Shown here: positions 11,497-23,430 of the stretch, piece by piece | How positions within the stretch are numbered: position 1 is the stretch's first letter | Layout of the letters: the number at the start of each line of letters is the position of its first letter | Assembly: GCF_001659605.2 (NCBI RefSeq) | Contig: NC_035176.2 | Location: forward strand, 34,032,716-34,096,715 | DNA length: 64,000 nt | Reading direction: 5' to 3' | From: Manihot esculenta | Lineage: Eukaryota > Streptophyta > Magnoliopsida > Malpighiales > Euphorbiaceae | Translations under genes and position numbers: made by a program | The notes under the pieces: generated by a model | What the model saw: only the letters and a program-made list of their open reading frames with translations | Told to the model about the DNA's origin: nothing | Database searches by the model: none

Positions 11497-12985
11497 TGAC
11501 AGGAGCGGTTGTCGAAACCGGTTAAAAATAACCTTCTAGGTTACCTACAAATACAACTGTAGACAGTGGTGAAGGATCGTATCCACAAAGAATTGATTAC
11601 CTATTTATTTATCTTAATCAAGACCAATCAAACCAATTGAAAGCACAAGTGATTGCAAATAGAACAAAAGTAAAGTGCAAGGGAAGTAAAAAGGGGGGTT
11701 TTGAGATGATTTGATTAACAACTAATGAAAGTAATTAAAACAGCAAGTAATAAAAATAAAGAGGAAATCAATAAGAGAAAGGTCTAGTTGAAGATATGGA
11801 TCCATTTTGGTTGTTTGGGTTGATCATTGAAACATGGTAATCTTGATTAACTCAATAGGTTGGTTATGGGGGTGAAAGACGTTTCTCACCACCATGTCTT
11901 TCCTTATGAACAAATTGATTAGGGAACGTCCTCTAACCAATTACTAATCAACAAATTGCCAAGGAACGTCCTTGGGCCATAGGCATCAAAACAATTGCCA
12001 ATTGCATGAAGAACAAGAAAGATCCAAACCCTAGCTACTCAAACGCATGAGATGTTGCTAGATCATGCAATTTCTTGGTTTTTACACCAAGTGTTCAATG
12101 GACAGAATATTTCCAGCAATTACGGACTAACAAATATCCTAATCCAACAATCAATTAACTTTGCAATCAAGAATCAAGTGGCCAATTTGATCAAAACAAC
12201 AAAGCAATCTTTATAATTAAGCACAATTGCATGAATATTGAATAAATCAAAAGCAAACACTTTATGTTCAGATCTCACAACCTTTTAAACAACCTTAGTT
12301 TCAACCAAACTTCAACTAGAATAAAGGTTTCAGCCACTCATGGCTGAACCAAAACAGAAAATTAAAGAAAAGAAGAAAGAAGAACCGAAATTGAGGGGAG
12401 AAGCCCCTTGGAGTGTGGCTGCCCTTGCTTGGCCGAATTTGGAGAGTTGAATTGTGCCTCTTCTTGTGTTCTTGAGGCCTTTAAATAGGTGTTGAGAGGC
12501 TGCCTATTTCCTTTTTAGTATCCATGAGTCTTTTGGAGACTTCCCAAAGTGCCCTTGGTGAGTTATGTGCCTTCTTTGTGTATGGGTGAAGGCAAAAACG
12601 TGGAGCATGCAAGTGGGGGCTCTTTAGTCTTTTAATTGCTGTCCAAGATCTTCAAGATACTGCCCAAGGTGTGTCCAAGAGGCTGCCCACATTTTTGGAG
12701 TGTGCCCATTCACTAAAGAGAAAGGTGGAGCCTTTTATGGAAACTTGATTGTGCATGGCATAAAGTGGGGAACATGTGATCTTGAGATTTGGCTTCCTTA
12801 ATGAGTGGGATCTTGAAATCCAATATCTGAATATGAATCTTGGAGATTTGAATTTCAAAATACTTTCCTTCTTTGGCTCTTCAATTATGGCAGCTTGAGA
12901 TATGGCTTCTTGAATAAGGAAAGGGCAACTTGCTGATTTGAAATTCGAATTTCAAATGGCTTTGGCTGAATGTTCTTTCCTTCTT

Positions 12986-15259
12986 TGTAACAGCCCGGAA
13001 ATCCGGACCGCTACCGGCGCTAGGATCCGGGTCGACTTAAGGCCGCCGGGACCCGTAGCAAGCCAAACATTCATCCTGAAAACCTGTTTAATCCCATACA
13101 TGATCAACAATACTCATAAACCTGTAAACATTCTCATATAACAACCAAGCTCAACCTGTACATAAACATAAACATATCATAAACCTCCACTGGAGCCCTC
13201 ATCAAAATGCTCCAATGGGGTATCTCATCATACATAAGCTTGGCTGAAACATAACCTCATATCTCATATCATAAAGACCATGTACATACAAGTGGGATTA
13301 ACAATCTGGATTGGTCAAGCACAACTCTATCCTCAACATTCAAATTACATAACATAACTTAAAACACTTTTACATTACATCATAATACAATTGTCATGTC
13401 CACAATCTAACTATTACATAAACATAACTTCCCTGCTCTGGCTAACCTCCTGATCTACCCTGTACCTGCACATCTGTGGTTAGGGGAGAGGGGTGAGCTG
13501 CAAAGCCCAGTGAGCAGAATAGAGAAAAACATATATTAAATATTTCATGCTTCCATGAAATGCAACACATCACAAACATATCACATAAGGATGGTATTGT
13601 CACCTGTAGTCCTCAACATAGTCCCATCGTGCCAGGGGCGTAGAATGGGCCTCACTGGTCTTTCTCTTGCATACATAACATAACATAACATTCCAATATG
13701 CCAGGGGCGTAGAATGGGCCTCACTGGTCTTTCTCTTAACATAGTCCAGGGGCGTAGAATGGGCCTCACTGGCAATCCATACCGTATCCTCATCATATCA
13801 TATCATAGGAGGACTAGAGGATCATCCAATAGCCAATCCGCATCCACATCATATTATGCAATGCAACATATTCGTGATTACTAATGCAAACACCCTATAA
13901 TATCACATGGCATATATGATGCATGAACATGCTCAAAAAGTTATATTTCATTTATTTAAAAACTTATGGTTTATTCCACTCACCTCTGGCTGAAGCTCTA
14001 CAGACTCTGAAGCAGCTATCTCACTGCTAAGGTCCTCGGTTCCTCGGGTCCGAACCTACACGGGTGGACTCCAATGAGGGACCAATCATACATAAACATA
14101 ATTCTAATAAACTCCCCAAAAACCCCCTAAAACATCAGAAAAACATCACATAGAAATATGCATGAATTGGCTGAACAGGGCACTTTCGGCGGCACCTTCG
14201 GCGGCCGAAAGTCCTGGACAGATCCGAAAGTCAGGCACTTTCGGCGGCACCTTCGGCGGCCGAAAGTCCCAGACAGAGACGAAAGTCTCTTTTCGGGGGC
14301 AACTTCGGCAGCCGAATGCTGCCTCCACAAAGGGGGTTCGGCGGCCGAAACTCCCTTCGGCTGCCGAACCTGGTTTCTGCCGAAGGGCAGAAACTTGGTT
14401 CAAACGAACCTCTTGCCTCCCAAAACCTCTAATCATGCATAATCTTGCTCTACAACATGCATACTTCACATACATTATACCTAGGGGTCTCAAACTATCA
14501 TATACCCCAACTACAACACTTCCAACAACACATAAACAAGCTACATTGTTCATCAAAGCATCAAAACCCATAAACTCAACATATGCCCTAACATGCATCT
14601 CTACCCATAGATCTTGCATAAAACTTATTTAAAACACATAAGGAGCTTAAGATCGGCTCTTACCTCTTGAAGATCGAGAGAGAGACGACCTTAACTTGGA
14701 GATCCACGGAAATGAGCTCCTGAGTTCCCAAAGCTCCAAAACTTGTTTCAAAAGCTTAAATCTTCAAAACCAAGTTATAAACTTGTAAAGATCATGGAAA
14801 AAGGAAGGAAAAACTCAAGATTGGGGAAGGATGGCGGAATGCTCACCTTGGCCGAAATGGGGAGAAAAAGCTCGCCCATTTTCGGCTAAGGGACCCTTTT
14901 ATAGTGGCTGGCCAGACCACGTTCGGGGGCCGAATGTGCCTCCGCATCCATGCAATGTTCGGCAGCCGAACTTGACTTTCGGCGGCCGAACCTGGACTTC
15001 CCTAACTCATGTTTTCGGGGGCCTAACGTGCCTCCAAAACGCATGCATGTTCGGCGGCCGAACTTGACTTTCGGCGGCCGAACCTGGATTTTCCTCCTAA
15101 GACTTTTCATGCAAAAACTCATTTAATTTCATACTTAAAACCATTAAAAACATGAAAACATTTTATAAAAACCTGGTTTTCCCCTTCTAGAGGTTTCCGA
15201 CATCCGAGATTCCACCGGACGGTTGGAATTCCGATACCGGAGTCTAGCCGGGTATTACA
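12986..15259 (-). mobile_element. Solo LTR D, Tekay-like family
   Basis: The plus strand starts TGTAACAGCCCGG and ends GGGTATTACA (2274 bp), with TTCTT at 12981-12985 and 15260-15264. The uninterrupted site is visible in the right LTR of C. There is no internal DNA. A TATA box (minus strand TATAAAAG) is at 14897-14903. GCC palindromes lie at 14182-14372 and 14920-15090; many are intact, so it is a fairly young copy. Confidence 0.95.
13632..13772. repeat. Hairpin minisatellite in LTR D, three units
   Basis: Three units each read CCAGGGGCGTAGAATGGG, then CCTCACTGG. The arms are CCAG and CTGG. Spacers differ in length (about 57 and 37 bp), so units have been gained or trimmed. Confidence 0.8.
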
Positions 15260-16477
15260 TTCTTTGCCACTTTCCTTATTTAGAACTTTCCATATTTAGC
15301 TTGACTTGATTTCAACTTGGCAGGCTTGCTCTCTTTTACTCCAAATAAGGCAGTTTTAGGGGTATTTTCTCCAAAGTGTCCTTTTACACCATTTTCTGCA
15401 AAATAATATTAAAAGCACTAAATTAAGAAGAAATCATATAAATATTTATCAATAATATTAATATAAAATGGACTAAATTATGCTCTATCAAATACCCCCA
15501 CACTTAGCCTTTTGCTTGTCCTCAAGCAAACAAACATAGTCAAATAAGCTTTCTTACTCTAGATCCTTATTTCCACTTAAGCTCATACTCTAGACACTTA
15601 TTTTGAAGCATTGTAGTGAAGAATATATGCATGAAGATTACTTACCCCCTTTCCTTGTTTCCCTTTACTTACCATGGCTAGGATTTGTTTTCCTCAAGAG
15701 AGACATGCACATTAATTTGTTAAGACTTTTTCTAGCTTTTGGATTGACTTGCCTTTACCTTGAAGTACTTTATTCAGGCTTTTGCACTTTAGATTTTGCT
15801 TGGAAAGGTCACCAACCTATTTTTGATGTCATGGTTTATATTTTTCAGTTGGTCACCTATCCAAGTGGCTACTAGCCTTGTTCATAGTCTTTTGACCATT
15901 GGAACAGTTTTTGAATTTGTGCTTTTGAGGTCTTTGCCTTTGCTGAATTTTCTTTCTCTCAATGATTTGGGCAAATCAACACCAATTGCTAAATCAAATC
16001 ACATTAGGTTCATTCACACAACTTTTAATTTATTCTCAATCAATTGAGGGTCATCAATATATTTTTCACCATGGCAAACTTAAAGATTCAATTCAAAAGG
16101 CAATTCTCAAACATGAATATAACTCACTGCAATTGATTCAACATAAGTTTCAAGAGTTATCATATCAATGGGGTCATGGCAAGAAAAACTCATCCAACAT
16201 AGCTCATCAGTTTGAGTAGAGCAAAACAAAAAGAAGAAGAAGAAGGTTGTGGTTGTGTGTGTATTATTGAAAGCAAAAACAAAAATGAAAAATTTTCACC
16301 TAATGCAAGCAAACTAAAGACTAGAGCAAAAATAAACTTAAAAGTGAAAATTTAGAGATATGCACCCCCACACTAAAATCATGCATTGTCCTCAATGTAT
16401 AAGAAACATAAAAGAACAAAGGAAACTGAGTACTTCCCTGGGTGTGGTGTGCATGGTGCGATCCTCTTGATCAAGAC

Positions 16478-17935
16478 TCAAGTAATTGGGGAAGCGAAAA
16501 GAGTCCCAACTGCATTGAGCAAAAAGTGTAGCACTCTTCTTGATTTGGTCATAGCCCATCCTACTTTTTCCATGTACTCATGAAGTAACATGATTAGCTT
16601 CTCCTCTTTCAGATGAGGTGTGCCTCTATCCCTTATGTTTGCATTTTTTAGCACTTCCAACTTCAATTGATATTTCTCCATGGGTGGCTGCAATTTGGCA
16701 TTAAGTTTAGGCAAAACAAATTCTACCTTATCTGGAGGTTTGGGCAGGCATTGATCTGCATGCTCCTTTGGTTTGGGCCATTGGACTACCATTTGTTCCT
16801 CCTGGGCATGGACTGTTTGCATTGGAAGGGTGAAAGGAGTTTCAGTTTCCTCCTTCTGCATAGGACCTAACTGAGGTGGAAGACTGATTTGTGTTGGAAA
16901 CTGAAAGGACGCGCCTGAGAGGATTTCAGGTACTCCTTCTTGCGCAAGATTGATCTGCAATGGAAGAATGAAAGGAGTTTCATGCGATGGAAGTTGAAGA
17001 GGTGCAACTAGAAGAGTTGCAGGACTGTCCTGCGGTCTAAGCTGAGGTGGTTCAGTTGGAGTTCCTTCTGACTGCGCAAGATTGATCTGAAGAGGTGTGA
17101 TTGGCTCTCCTTTGTTCTGTGCGTGTTCGCAGTCCACCTGTTGGATGTAACAGTTAGTTTCTTTCAGTTCTGGCTCTTTTTGGCTCTCTTCCCTGCAAAA
17201 ATCATTATTTAGCATATCATCTTGATCTACATAAAAATTTTCTTGGCTCATACAATCAATGATATCTAAACTTTCAGCGGTTTCTGTTTGACCAGTTTGT
17301 TGGGACAAACAGTTTTCTGGTTGGGTCTCTTCAGCAACTTGTTCTTGTACTTGCCAACTTTCATCATCATCCCATACATCTTAAAGCTCTTCCTCTCTTC
17401 TTAACATGGTTGCATTCAATGATTTGTTCAATTGATCCTGTTGGATACTTTGCAAAGTCTTCATAATCTCATCAAGGTTGGAACTTTGAGGTTCTGGTTG
17501 GGCTTGATATCCTTGATAATCCTGGTAGTTGTTAGCCTCTGCATAACTGAAGTCTGGATAGTCTCTCCAACCTGGACTGTATGTGTTATAGTATGGATCA
17601 TGTCTTGGCTGTTCATAGAATCCTTCAAATGCATGTACTTGTTAGTCCCTTGCATAGCTATAATTTGGATGGTCTCCCCAATGTGGATTGTATGTGTTAT
17701 GGTAGGGATCATGTCTTGGCTGTCCATAGGGTCCTTCAAATGCAAGTGCTTGTTGGGCCATGTGATCCATTTCGTGTTGGAAACGTTGCAAAGCCTTTAA
17801 TTTCTCATAAAGATCAGTATTGAAACCTTGAGGTTTTGGTTGGGCTTGTTCAGCTTGGCCTATAACCAAAATTCTCACAGCAGAGATTAGTTTAGAAAGT
17901 TGAGAACAGTAAACAGATGTACTTACCTTAGCCAT
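16478..17935 (-). pseudogene. Element C gag-like frame with two in-frame stops
   Basis: One reading frame runs from a Met at 17935 to a stop at 16478 (about 485 codons), broken by TAA at 17642-17644 and TAA at 17381-17383; codon phase is kept across both. The N-terminal part has a motif of the form HDPYxNTYxPxW that I know from gag regions of Athila/Ogre-type elements. It is present twice in tandem (about 37 codons each: AFEGPYGQPRHDPYHNTYNP and AFEGFYEQPRHDPYYNTYSP), with the first stop between the copies. The C-terminal half is rich in Pro and Gln, with a repeated PLQINLAQ. No zinc knuckle or enzyme motif is seen. Confidence 0.6.
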
Positions 17936-18023
17936 GATTCAGATCTGCGATGGTGACCGTGCCTTTGGTGAAATTTTTTTTTTTTCTGAATCCTGAAAGA
18001 AAAACAAATAAGTTAGATCAATT

Positions 18024-18040
18024 CCCCGGCAACGGCGCCA
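18024..18040 (-). other. Element C primer binding site (tRNA-Asp)
   Basis: The minus strand reads TGGCGCCGTTGCCGGGG, complementary to the 3' end of plant tRNA-Asp, five bases from the LTR end at 18046. It sets the minus orientation and separates C from the tRNA-Met-primed Tekay-like copies around it. Confidence 0.9.
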
Positions 18041-18045
18041 ATTTT

Positions 18046-19771
18046 TGACAGGAGCGGTTGTCGAAGCCGGTCAAAAATAACCTTCTTGGTTACCTACAAA
18101 TACAACTGCAGATAGTGGTGAAGGATCGTATCCACAGAGAATTGATTACCTATTTATTTATCTTAATCAAGACCAATCAAACCAATTGAAAGCACAAGTG
18201 AAAGCAAGTGATTGCAAATAGAACAAAAGTAAAGTGCAAGGAAAGTAAAAAGGGGGGTTTTGAGATGATTTGATTAACAACTAATGAAAGTAATTAAAAC
18301 AACAAGTAATAAAAATAAAGAGGAAATCAATAAGAGAAAGGTCTAGTTGAAGATATGGATCCACTTTGGTTGTTTGGGTTGATCATTGAAACATGGTAAT
18401 CTTGATTAACTCAATAGGTTGGTTATGGGGGTGGAAGACGCTTCTCACCACCATGTCTTTCCTTATGAACAAATTGATTAGGGAACGTCCTCTAACCAAT
18501 TACTAATCAACAAATTGCCAAGGAACGTCCTTGGGCCATAGACATCAAAACAATTGCCAATTGCATGAAGAACAAGAAAGATCCAAACCCTAGCTACTCA
18601 AACGCATGAGATGTTGCTAGATCATGCAATTTCTTGGGTTTTTACACCAAGTGTTCAATGGAAAGAATATTTCCAGCAATTACGGACTAACAAATATCCT
18701 AATCCAACAATCAATTAACTTTGCAATCAAGAATCAAGTGGCCAATTTGATCAAAACAACAAAGCAATCTTTATAATTAAGCACAATTGCATGAATATTG
18801 AATAAATCAAAAGCAAACACTTTATGTTCAGATCTCACAACCTTTTAAACAACCTTAGTTTCAACCAAACTTCAACTAGAATAAAGGTTTCAGCCACTCA
18901 TGGCTGAACCAAAACAGAAAATTAAAGAAAAGAAGAAAGAAGAACCGAAATTGAGGGGAGAAGCCCCTTGGAGTGTGGCTGCCCTTGCTTGGCCGAATTT
19001 GGAGAGTTGAATTGTGCCTCTTCTTGTGTTCTTGAGGCCTTTAAATAGGTGTTGAGAGGCTGCCTATTTCATTTTTAGTATCCATGAGTCTTTTGGAGAC
19101 TTCCCAAAGTGCCCTTGGTGAGTTATGTGCCTTCTTTGTGTATGGGTGAAGGCAAAAACGTGGAGCATGCAAGTGGGGGCTCTTTAGTCTTTTAATTGCT
19201 GTCCAAGATCTTCAAGATACTGCCCAAGGTGTGTCCAAGAGGCTGCCCACATTTTTGGAGTGTGCCCATTCACTAAAGAGGAAGGTGGAGCCTTTTATGG
19301 AAACTTGATTGTGCATGGCATAAAGTGGGGAACATGTGATCTTGAGATTTGGCTTCCTTAATGAGTGAGATCTTGAAATCCAATATCTGAATATGAATAT
19401 TGGAGATTTGAATTTCAAAATACTTTCCTTCTTTGGCTCTTCAATTATGGCAGCTTGAGATATGGCTTCTTGAATAAGGAAAGGGCAACTTGCTGATTTG
19501 AAATTCGAATTTCAAATGGCTTTGGCTGAATGTTCTTTCCTTCTTTGCCACTTTCCTTATTTAGAACTTTCCATATTTAGCTTGACTTGATTTCAACTTG
19601 GCAGGCTTGCTCTCTTTTACTCCAAATAAGGCAGTTTTAGGGGTATTTTCTCCAAAGTGTCCTTTTACACCATTTTCTGCAAAATAATATTAAAAGCACT
19701 AAATTAAGCAGAAATCATGTAAATATTTATCAATAATATTAATATAAAATGGACTAAATTATGCTCTATCA
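18046..19771 (-). repeat. Element C 5' LTR (1726 bp)
   Basis: Uninterrupted counterpart of the left LTR, TGACAGG...CTCTATCA on the plus strand. It preserves the empty site of solo LTR D (TTCCTTCTTTGCCAC near 19540). A short open frame on the minus strand (19212-19418) is shared with the left LTR, but I see no reason to call it a gene. Confidence 0.92.
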
Positions 19772-21718
19772 GCACCGGTGTTAGCTCTGCCGAACAGTGA
19801 TGATGATTTCACAGTGTTCTGTGATGCATCCCGAGTGGGATTAGGTTGTGTGTTAATGCAGAAAGACAGAGTGATAGCTTATGCTTCTAGACAGCTGAAG
19901 AAGCACGAGCTGAACTATCTGACACACGATCTTGAGATGACAGCTGTTATCTTTGCACTTAAGATGTGGAGGCATTACCTCTATAGGGTAAAGTGTGAGA
20001 TCTATACAGATCATAAAAGCCTGCAGCACATCTTGAGTCAGAGAGAGTTAAACTTGAGGCAGAGACGGTGGGTAGAATTGCTCAGTGATTACGATTGCAA
20101 GATCCAGTATCATCCGGGTAAGGCTAATGTTGTAGCTGATGCCTTAAGCCGGAAGTCACTTGGCAGTTTATCCCACATTGCAGTAGAGAGAAGACCGGTG
20201 GTGAAGGACTTTTACAGACTCATGGATGAAGGGCTACAGTTGCAGTTATCTGGTACAGGTGCTTTGATTGCACAGATGAGAGTTACACCAGTGTTTCTAG
20301 AGCAAGTGGCTCTGAAACAGCACGAAGATCCTGAATTAGTGAAGATTGCCAGGACTGTTCCGTCTGGCAACAGTGTAGAGTTCAGATTTGACAGTGAGGG
20401 GATTCTTCGGCACGGTAAGAGATTATGTGTACCAGATGATAGCAGTTTGAAGGAAGACATTATGAGGGAAGCTCATAATGCGAGGTATAGCGTTCACCCT
20501 GGAGCCACCAAGATGTATCAAGACTTGAAAAGGGTGTATTGGTGGCCAACGATGAAGAGGGAAGTGGCACAGTTTGTGTCAGCCTGCGAGACATGTCAAA
20601 GGGTGAAGCTAGAACACCAGAAGCCGGCTGGAATGCTTAACCCACTGTCGATTCCAGAGTGGAAATGGGAGAACATCGCTATGGATTTTGTAGTGGGGTT
20701 ACCGGCGACGTCCAACAGGCTAGACTCCATATGGGTGATTGTGGACAGACTGACGAAATCTGCTCACTTCATTCCAGTCAGGAGCAACTATTCTGTGGAC
20801 AAGTTAGCGCAGGTCTATATAGAAGAGATAGTTAAGCTGCATGGAGTTCCAGTGTCGATAGTATCAGATAGAGGACCGCAGTTCACCTCCAGGTTTTGGC
20901 GAAGTCTGCAAGCTGCTATGGGTACAAGATTGGATTTCAGCACTGCTTTCCATCCACAAACAGACGGTCAGTCTGAGAGGACCATCCAGACCATAGAAGA
21001 TATGCTGAGAATGTGTGTGTTAGACTTTGGCGGTTCTTGGAGGCAGCATCTACCTCTGGTGGAGTTTGCCTACAACAACAGCCATCATGCTAGCATAGGG
21101 ATGGCTCCTTATGAAGCTCTGTATGGGAGGAAGTGCAGAACACCTGTTTGCTGGGAAGTGGTAGGAGAGAAGGCTCTTGCAGGGCCAGAGTTAGTTGAGC
21201 TTACCAGCAAGTTAGTGCCTATCATCAGAGAGAGGATCAGAACAGCTGTAAGCAGACAGAAAAGCTATGCAGACATCCGTAGAAAGCAGATAGAGTTCTA
21301 GGAGGGGGATATGGTATTGCTGAAAGTGTCTCCAATGAAAGGAGTGGTTCGCTTTGGAAAGAAGGGTAAATTGGCTCCACGGTACATAGGTCCCTTTGAG
21401 ATCTTGCAGAAGATCGGGCCTGTGTCGTATAAGCTGGATTTACCTGCATCGATGGAACGAGTTCACCCGGTATTTCATGTTTCTATGTTGAGAAAGTTTG
21501 TGTCAGATCCAGAGAAGGTTCTTAGTGAGCCTGAGGTGGAAATCTTAAGCGATCTCACCTATGTCGAGCAGCCAGTGCGGATCACTGACACCCAGATTCG
21601 AAAGCTGAGAAACAAGGAGATACAAATGGTGAAAGTCCTGTGGAACCACCATAATCTAGAAGAGTGCACTTGGGAGACACGGGAGTCGATGCTCCAGCAA
21701 TATCCATATCTGTTTTAA
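19772..21718 (+). pseudogene. pol: Element B pol: RNase H, integrase, chromodomain-like tail; one nonsense codon
   Basis: The frame resumes after element C with APVLALP and ends QQYPYLF. In order: RNase H ([23 protein letters not shown]); integrase zinc-binding domain ([10 protein letters not shown] ... CETC); integrase core with Asp in MDFVVGLP, Asp in SDRGPQF and Glu in [10 protein letters not shown], the DDE triad; then a GPFEIL region and a chromodomain-like C-terminus (KVLWNHHNLEECTWE). The only stop is TAG at 21299-21301, where sister copies have Gln. All catalytic residues I can check are present, but the copy lacks gag and RT. Confidence 0.92.
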
Positions 21719-21766
21719 GGTTAGGTTTTCCCCATTTCTATGTGTTTATGTGTTTCGTTGTTTGAG

Positions 21767-21803
21767 GAACATTCGGGGACGAATGTTCTTAAGGGGGGGA
21801 GAA
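21767..21803 (+). other. Element B hairpin and polypurine tract
   Basis: A perfect 9-bp inverted repeat, GAACATTCG / CGAATGTTC with loop GGGA (21767-21788), comes just before the purine tract AAGGGGGGGAGAA (21791-21803), which primes plus-strand synthesis next to the 3' LTR. The hairpin recurs in E and L and, decayed, in H. Confidence 0.85.
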
Positions 21804-23338
21804 TGTAATACCCGGCTTGAGTCCGGCCTTAAAATTCCTATCGTCTGGTGGAATCTCGGGTGTCGGAACCCTCGAGAAGGGTAAGACATATGTTTTCATG
21901 TGTGTTTTAAGAGTTTTTGAAAGTTTTCAAGTGTGAAAGGAAATGAGTTTTGAAAAGAAAAGCAACAAGGGAGAAATGCAAAGGTTCGGCCGCCGAAGGT
22001 CACTTTCGGCCGCCGAACATTGCATGGTTTCGGATTCACGTTCGGCTGCCGAAGGTGGTCTGGCCAGCCACCTATTTAAGGGCCAAAGGTCAATGGAAGG
22101 AGGATATTTCTCCTCCACTTGCAGCCAGAGGTGAGTTCCAGCCTCTCCTAAGTTGACTTTCATGTTTTTCATGTTTTTCACCAAAGAGAGGGGTTTCGGC
22201 CGCCGAACCTGCCGCCGAAAGTGCCCTGTCCAGCTTTCTTTTGCATGTTTTATGTGCTTGTTTGGGGATCTTGTAGAGGGTTTTTGGGGAGTGTTTTAGA
22301 GAGGTTCTTGAGTTAGTTTGGTCCCTCATTTGAGTCCACCTGTGTAGGAACGGACCAGAGGAACCCCAGAGAGCAGCAGTGAGCACTATTTCAGAACCTG
22401 CAGAGTTAGTACAGAGTCAGCCAGAGGTGAGTGGAACTTCTCTTTTCAGAACTAAACTATTTTGAGCATATGTCATGCATCATAAGAGTATAGTAGGGTG
22501 TTTGCATTAGTTGCACGAAGTTGACGCATTGCATATACGATGTGTATGAGGCTGTGGATAGACCAAGGCGACTCCAATAGCTCAAACTCTGTTATAAGAC
22601 CTGGCCGGGCCAGGCAGCCATCTGTAGGTAAGACCTGACTAGATCAGGCAGCAGAGATAGTAAGACCTGGCTGGGCCAGGCAGGCAGAGTGTAAGACCTG
22701 GCCGGGCCAGGCAGATTGAGGTTGTCAGACCTGGCTAGGCCAGGCATCCTTTCAGTGAGATTGTTGGTGGTCATGTCTATCCCTGAGATGATGTGCTGTA
22801 GTGCATTCCATGAGATCATGTTTTCAACTTATGGTTTATATAGTTCTGCTCATTGGGCTTGTATAGCTCATCCCTCTCCCCTATTCCTCAGGTTTGCAGG
22901 TTCAGAGTCCAGAGGGAGTTCAGCAGGGTATGGAAGAAGAGTTATGTAATAGCTAGTGTGGACATGTATATGTAAAGAGATTGTAGTTGTGTAATAAGAT
23001 GTATAGACTTGTGCTTGATCAGTTAGAGTAATCTCCAGTTGTATATACATGATCAGTTTATATATTTATGTATCTTTTATTGTTGATGTATATGAGAAAA
23101 CCAAGCTTAACATTATGAGTTTATCCGCTTAGAGAAGGATAAGAGAGAGCAGAAACAGTGCATGCACAGGTTAAGCCCTGGAGGAAAGAACAGTTTTAAT
23201 GATTTGACAGAAAATGTATGATCATGTATGGGATTTCACAGGTACACAGACAGTATAGCAGGCTTACTACGGGTCCCGGCGACCTTAAGTCGATCTGGAT
23301 CCTAGTGCCGGTAGCAGTTCGGTTTCCGGGCTGTTACA
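21804..23338 (+). repeat. Element B 3' LTR (1535 bp, internally shortened)
   Basis: TGTAATACCCGGC...GGGCTGTTACA. It is about 0.65 kb shorter than other family LTRs because part of the transcribed region is missing near 22183, where TTTTTCACCAAAG joins GAGGGGTTTCGG. TATTTAAG is at 22073-22080. Donor-like GTGAGT sites are near 22131 and 22427. GCC palindromes are at 21985-22055 and near 22197. Confidence 0.9.
22600..22744. repeat. Hairpin minisatellite in LTR of B, five units with covarying arms
   Basis: Five short palindromes are spaced by 14-18 bases. Four have arms CCTGGC / GCCAGG around CGG, TGG or TAG. The second (22634-22648) has CCTGA / TCAGG, so a G-C pair has become an A-T pair on both sides. 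Each is preceded by a short AGAC and followed by CA. Confidence 0.85.
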
Positions 23339-23430
23339 CATGTCAAGTTGAATCATAAATATTTATCATGCCCAAATTTATTTTCTATATTATTATATTT
23401 ACTTTCTATAACCTATAACACTCTCCCTCA
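23339..23430 (-). repeat. Partial duplicate of the copia 3' LTR edge, with polypurine tract
   Basis: CAAGTTGAA..ATAAATATTTAT.ATGCCCAA occurs at 23344-23375 and again at 23428-23460. The LTR end CTATAACCTATAACA occurs at 11017-11031 and 23406-23420. About 90 bp was therefore tandemly duplicated before B landed between the copies. On the minus strand TTGAGGGAGAG next to TGTTATAGG is the likely polypurine tract. Confidence 0.55.

Larger units (their letters stand above)
11497..15490 (-). repeat. Element C 3' LTR, interrupted by solo LTR D
   Basis: On the plus strand it starts TGACAGGAGCGG and ends TATGCTCTATCA. Without D and its duplication it is about 1715 bp. It differs from the right LTR at few sites (for example AAACCGGTTAA against AAGCCGGTCAA near the start), so the insertion is recent. 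A minus-strand TATTTAAAGG near 12481-12495 may be the promoter. Just outside, 15491-15510 reads as a purine-rich GTGTGGGGGTATT on the minus strand, fitting a polypurine tract. Confidence 0.88.
11497..19771 (-). mobile_element. Element C: non-autonomous LTR retrotransposon primed by tRNA-Asp
   Basis: It is flanked by the perfect duplication GCACC (11492-11496 and 19772-19776). Two near-identical LTRs of about 1.72 kb bracket a 2.55-kb interior. The PBS is at the right, so the element reads leftward. The interior has one gag-like frame with two stops and no protease, RT, RNase H or integrase, so it must have used proteins from elsewhere. The tRNA-Asp site and the gag motif suggest an Athila/Tat-type Ty3/gypsy ancestor. 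Solo LTR D is inserted in its left LTR. Confidence 0.88.
11039..23338 (+). mobile_element. Element B: Tekay-like retrotransposon, internally deleted, carrying nested C and D
   Basis: It is flanked by the perfect duplication CATGT (11034-11038 and 23339-23343). Own parts are a 5' LTR cut off at about 11430, a piece of pol fused to it, the rest of pol at 19772-21718, a polypurine tract and a 3' LTR. The missing segment (end of the 5' LTR, primer site, gag, protease, most of RT) was lost in one deletion, so the copy cannot move alone. The 8.3-kb element C sits in pol. Confidence 0.92.

Noticed and set aside
15603..16219. Overlapping plus-strand frames of 80-90 codons in the interior of C
   Set aside because: Short, hydrophobic and unrecognised, opposite the direction of the element; treated as chance frames in its 3' untranslated region.
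18024..18040. tRNA-like sequence
   Set aside because: Only the tRNA 3' end is matched, next to an LTR; it is a primer binding site, not a tRNA gene. The same holds for the tRNA-Met matches at 4046, 31823, 40767, 47227 and 50128.
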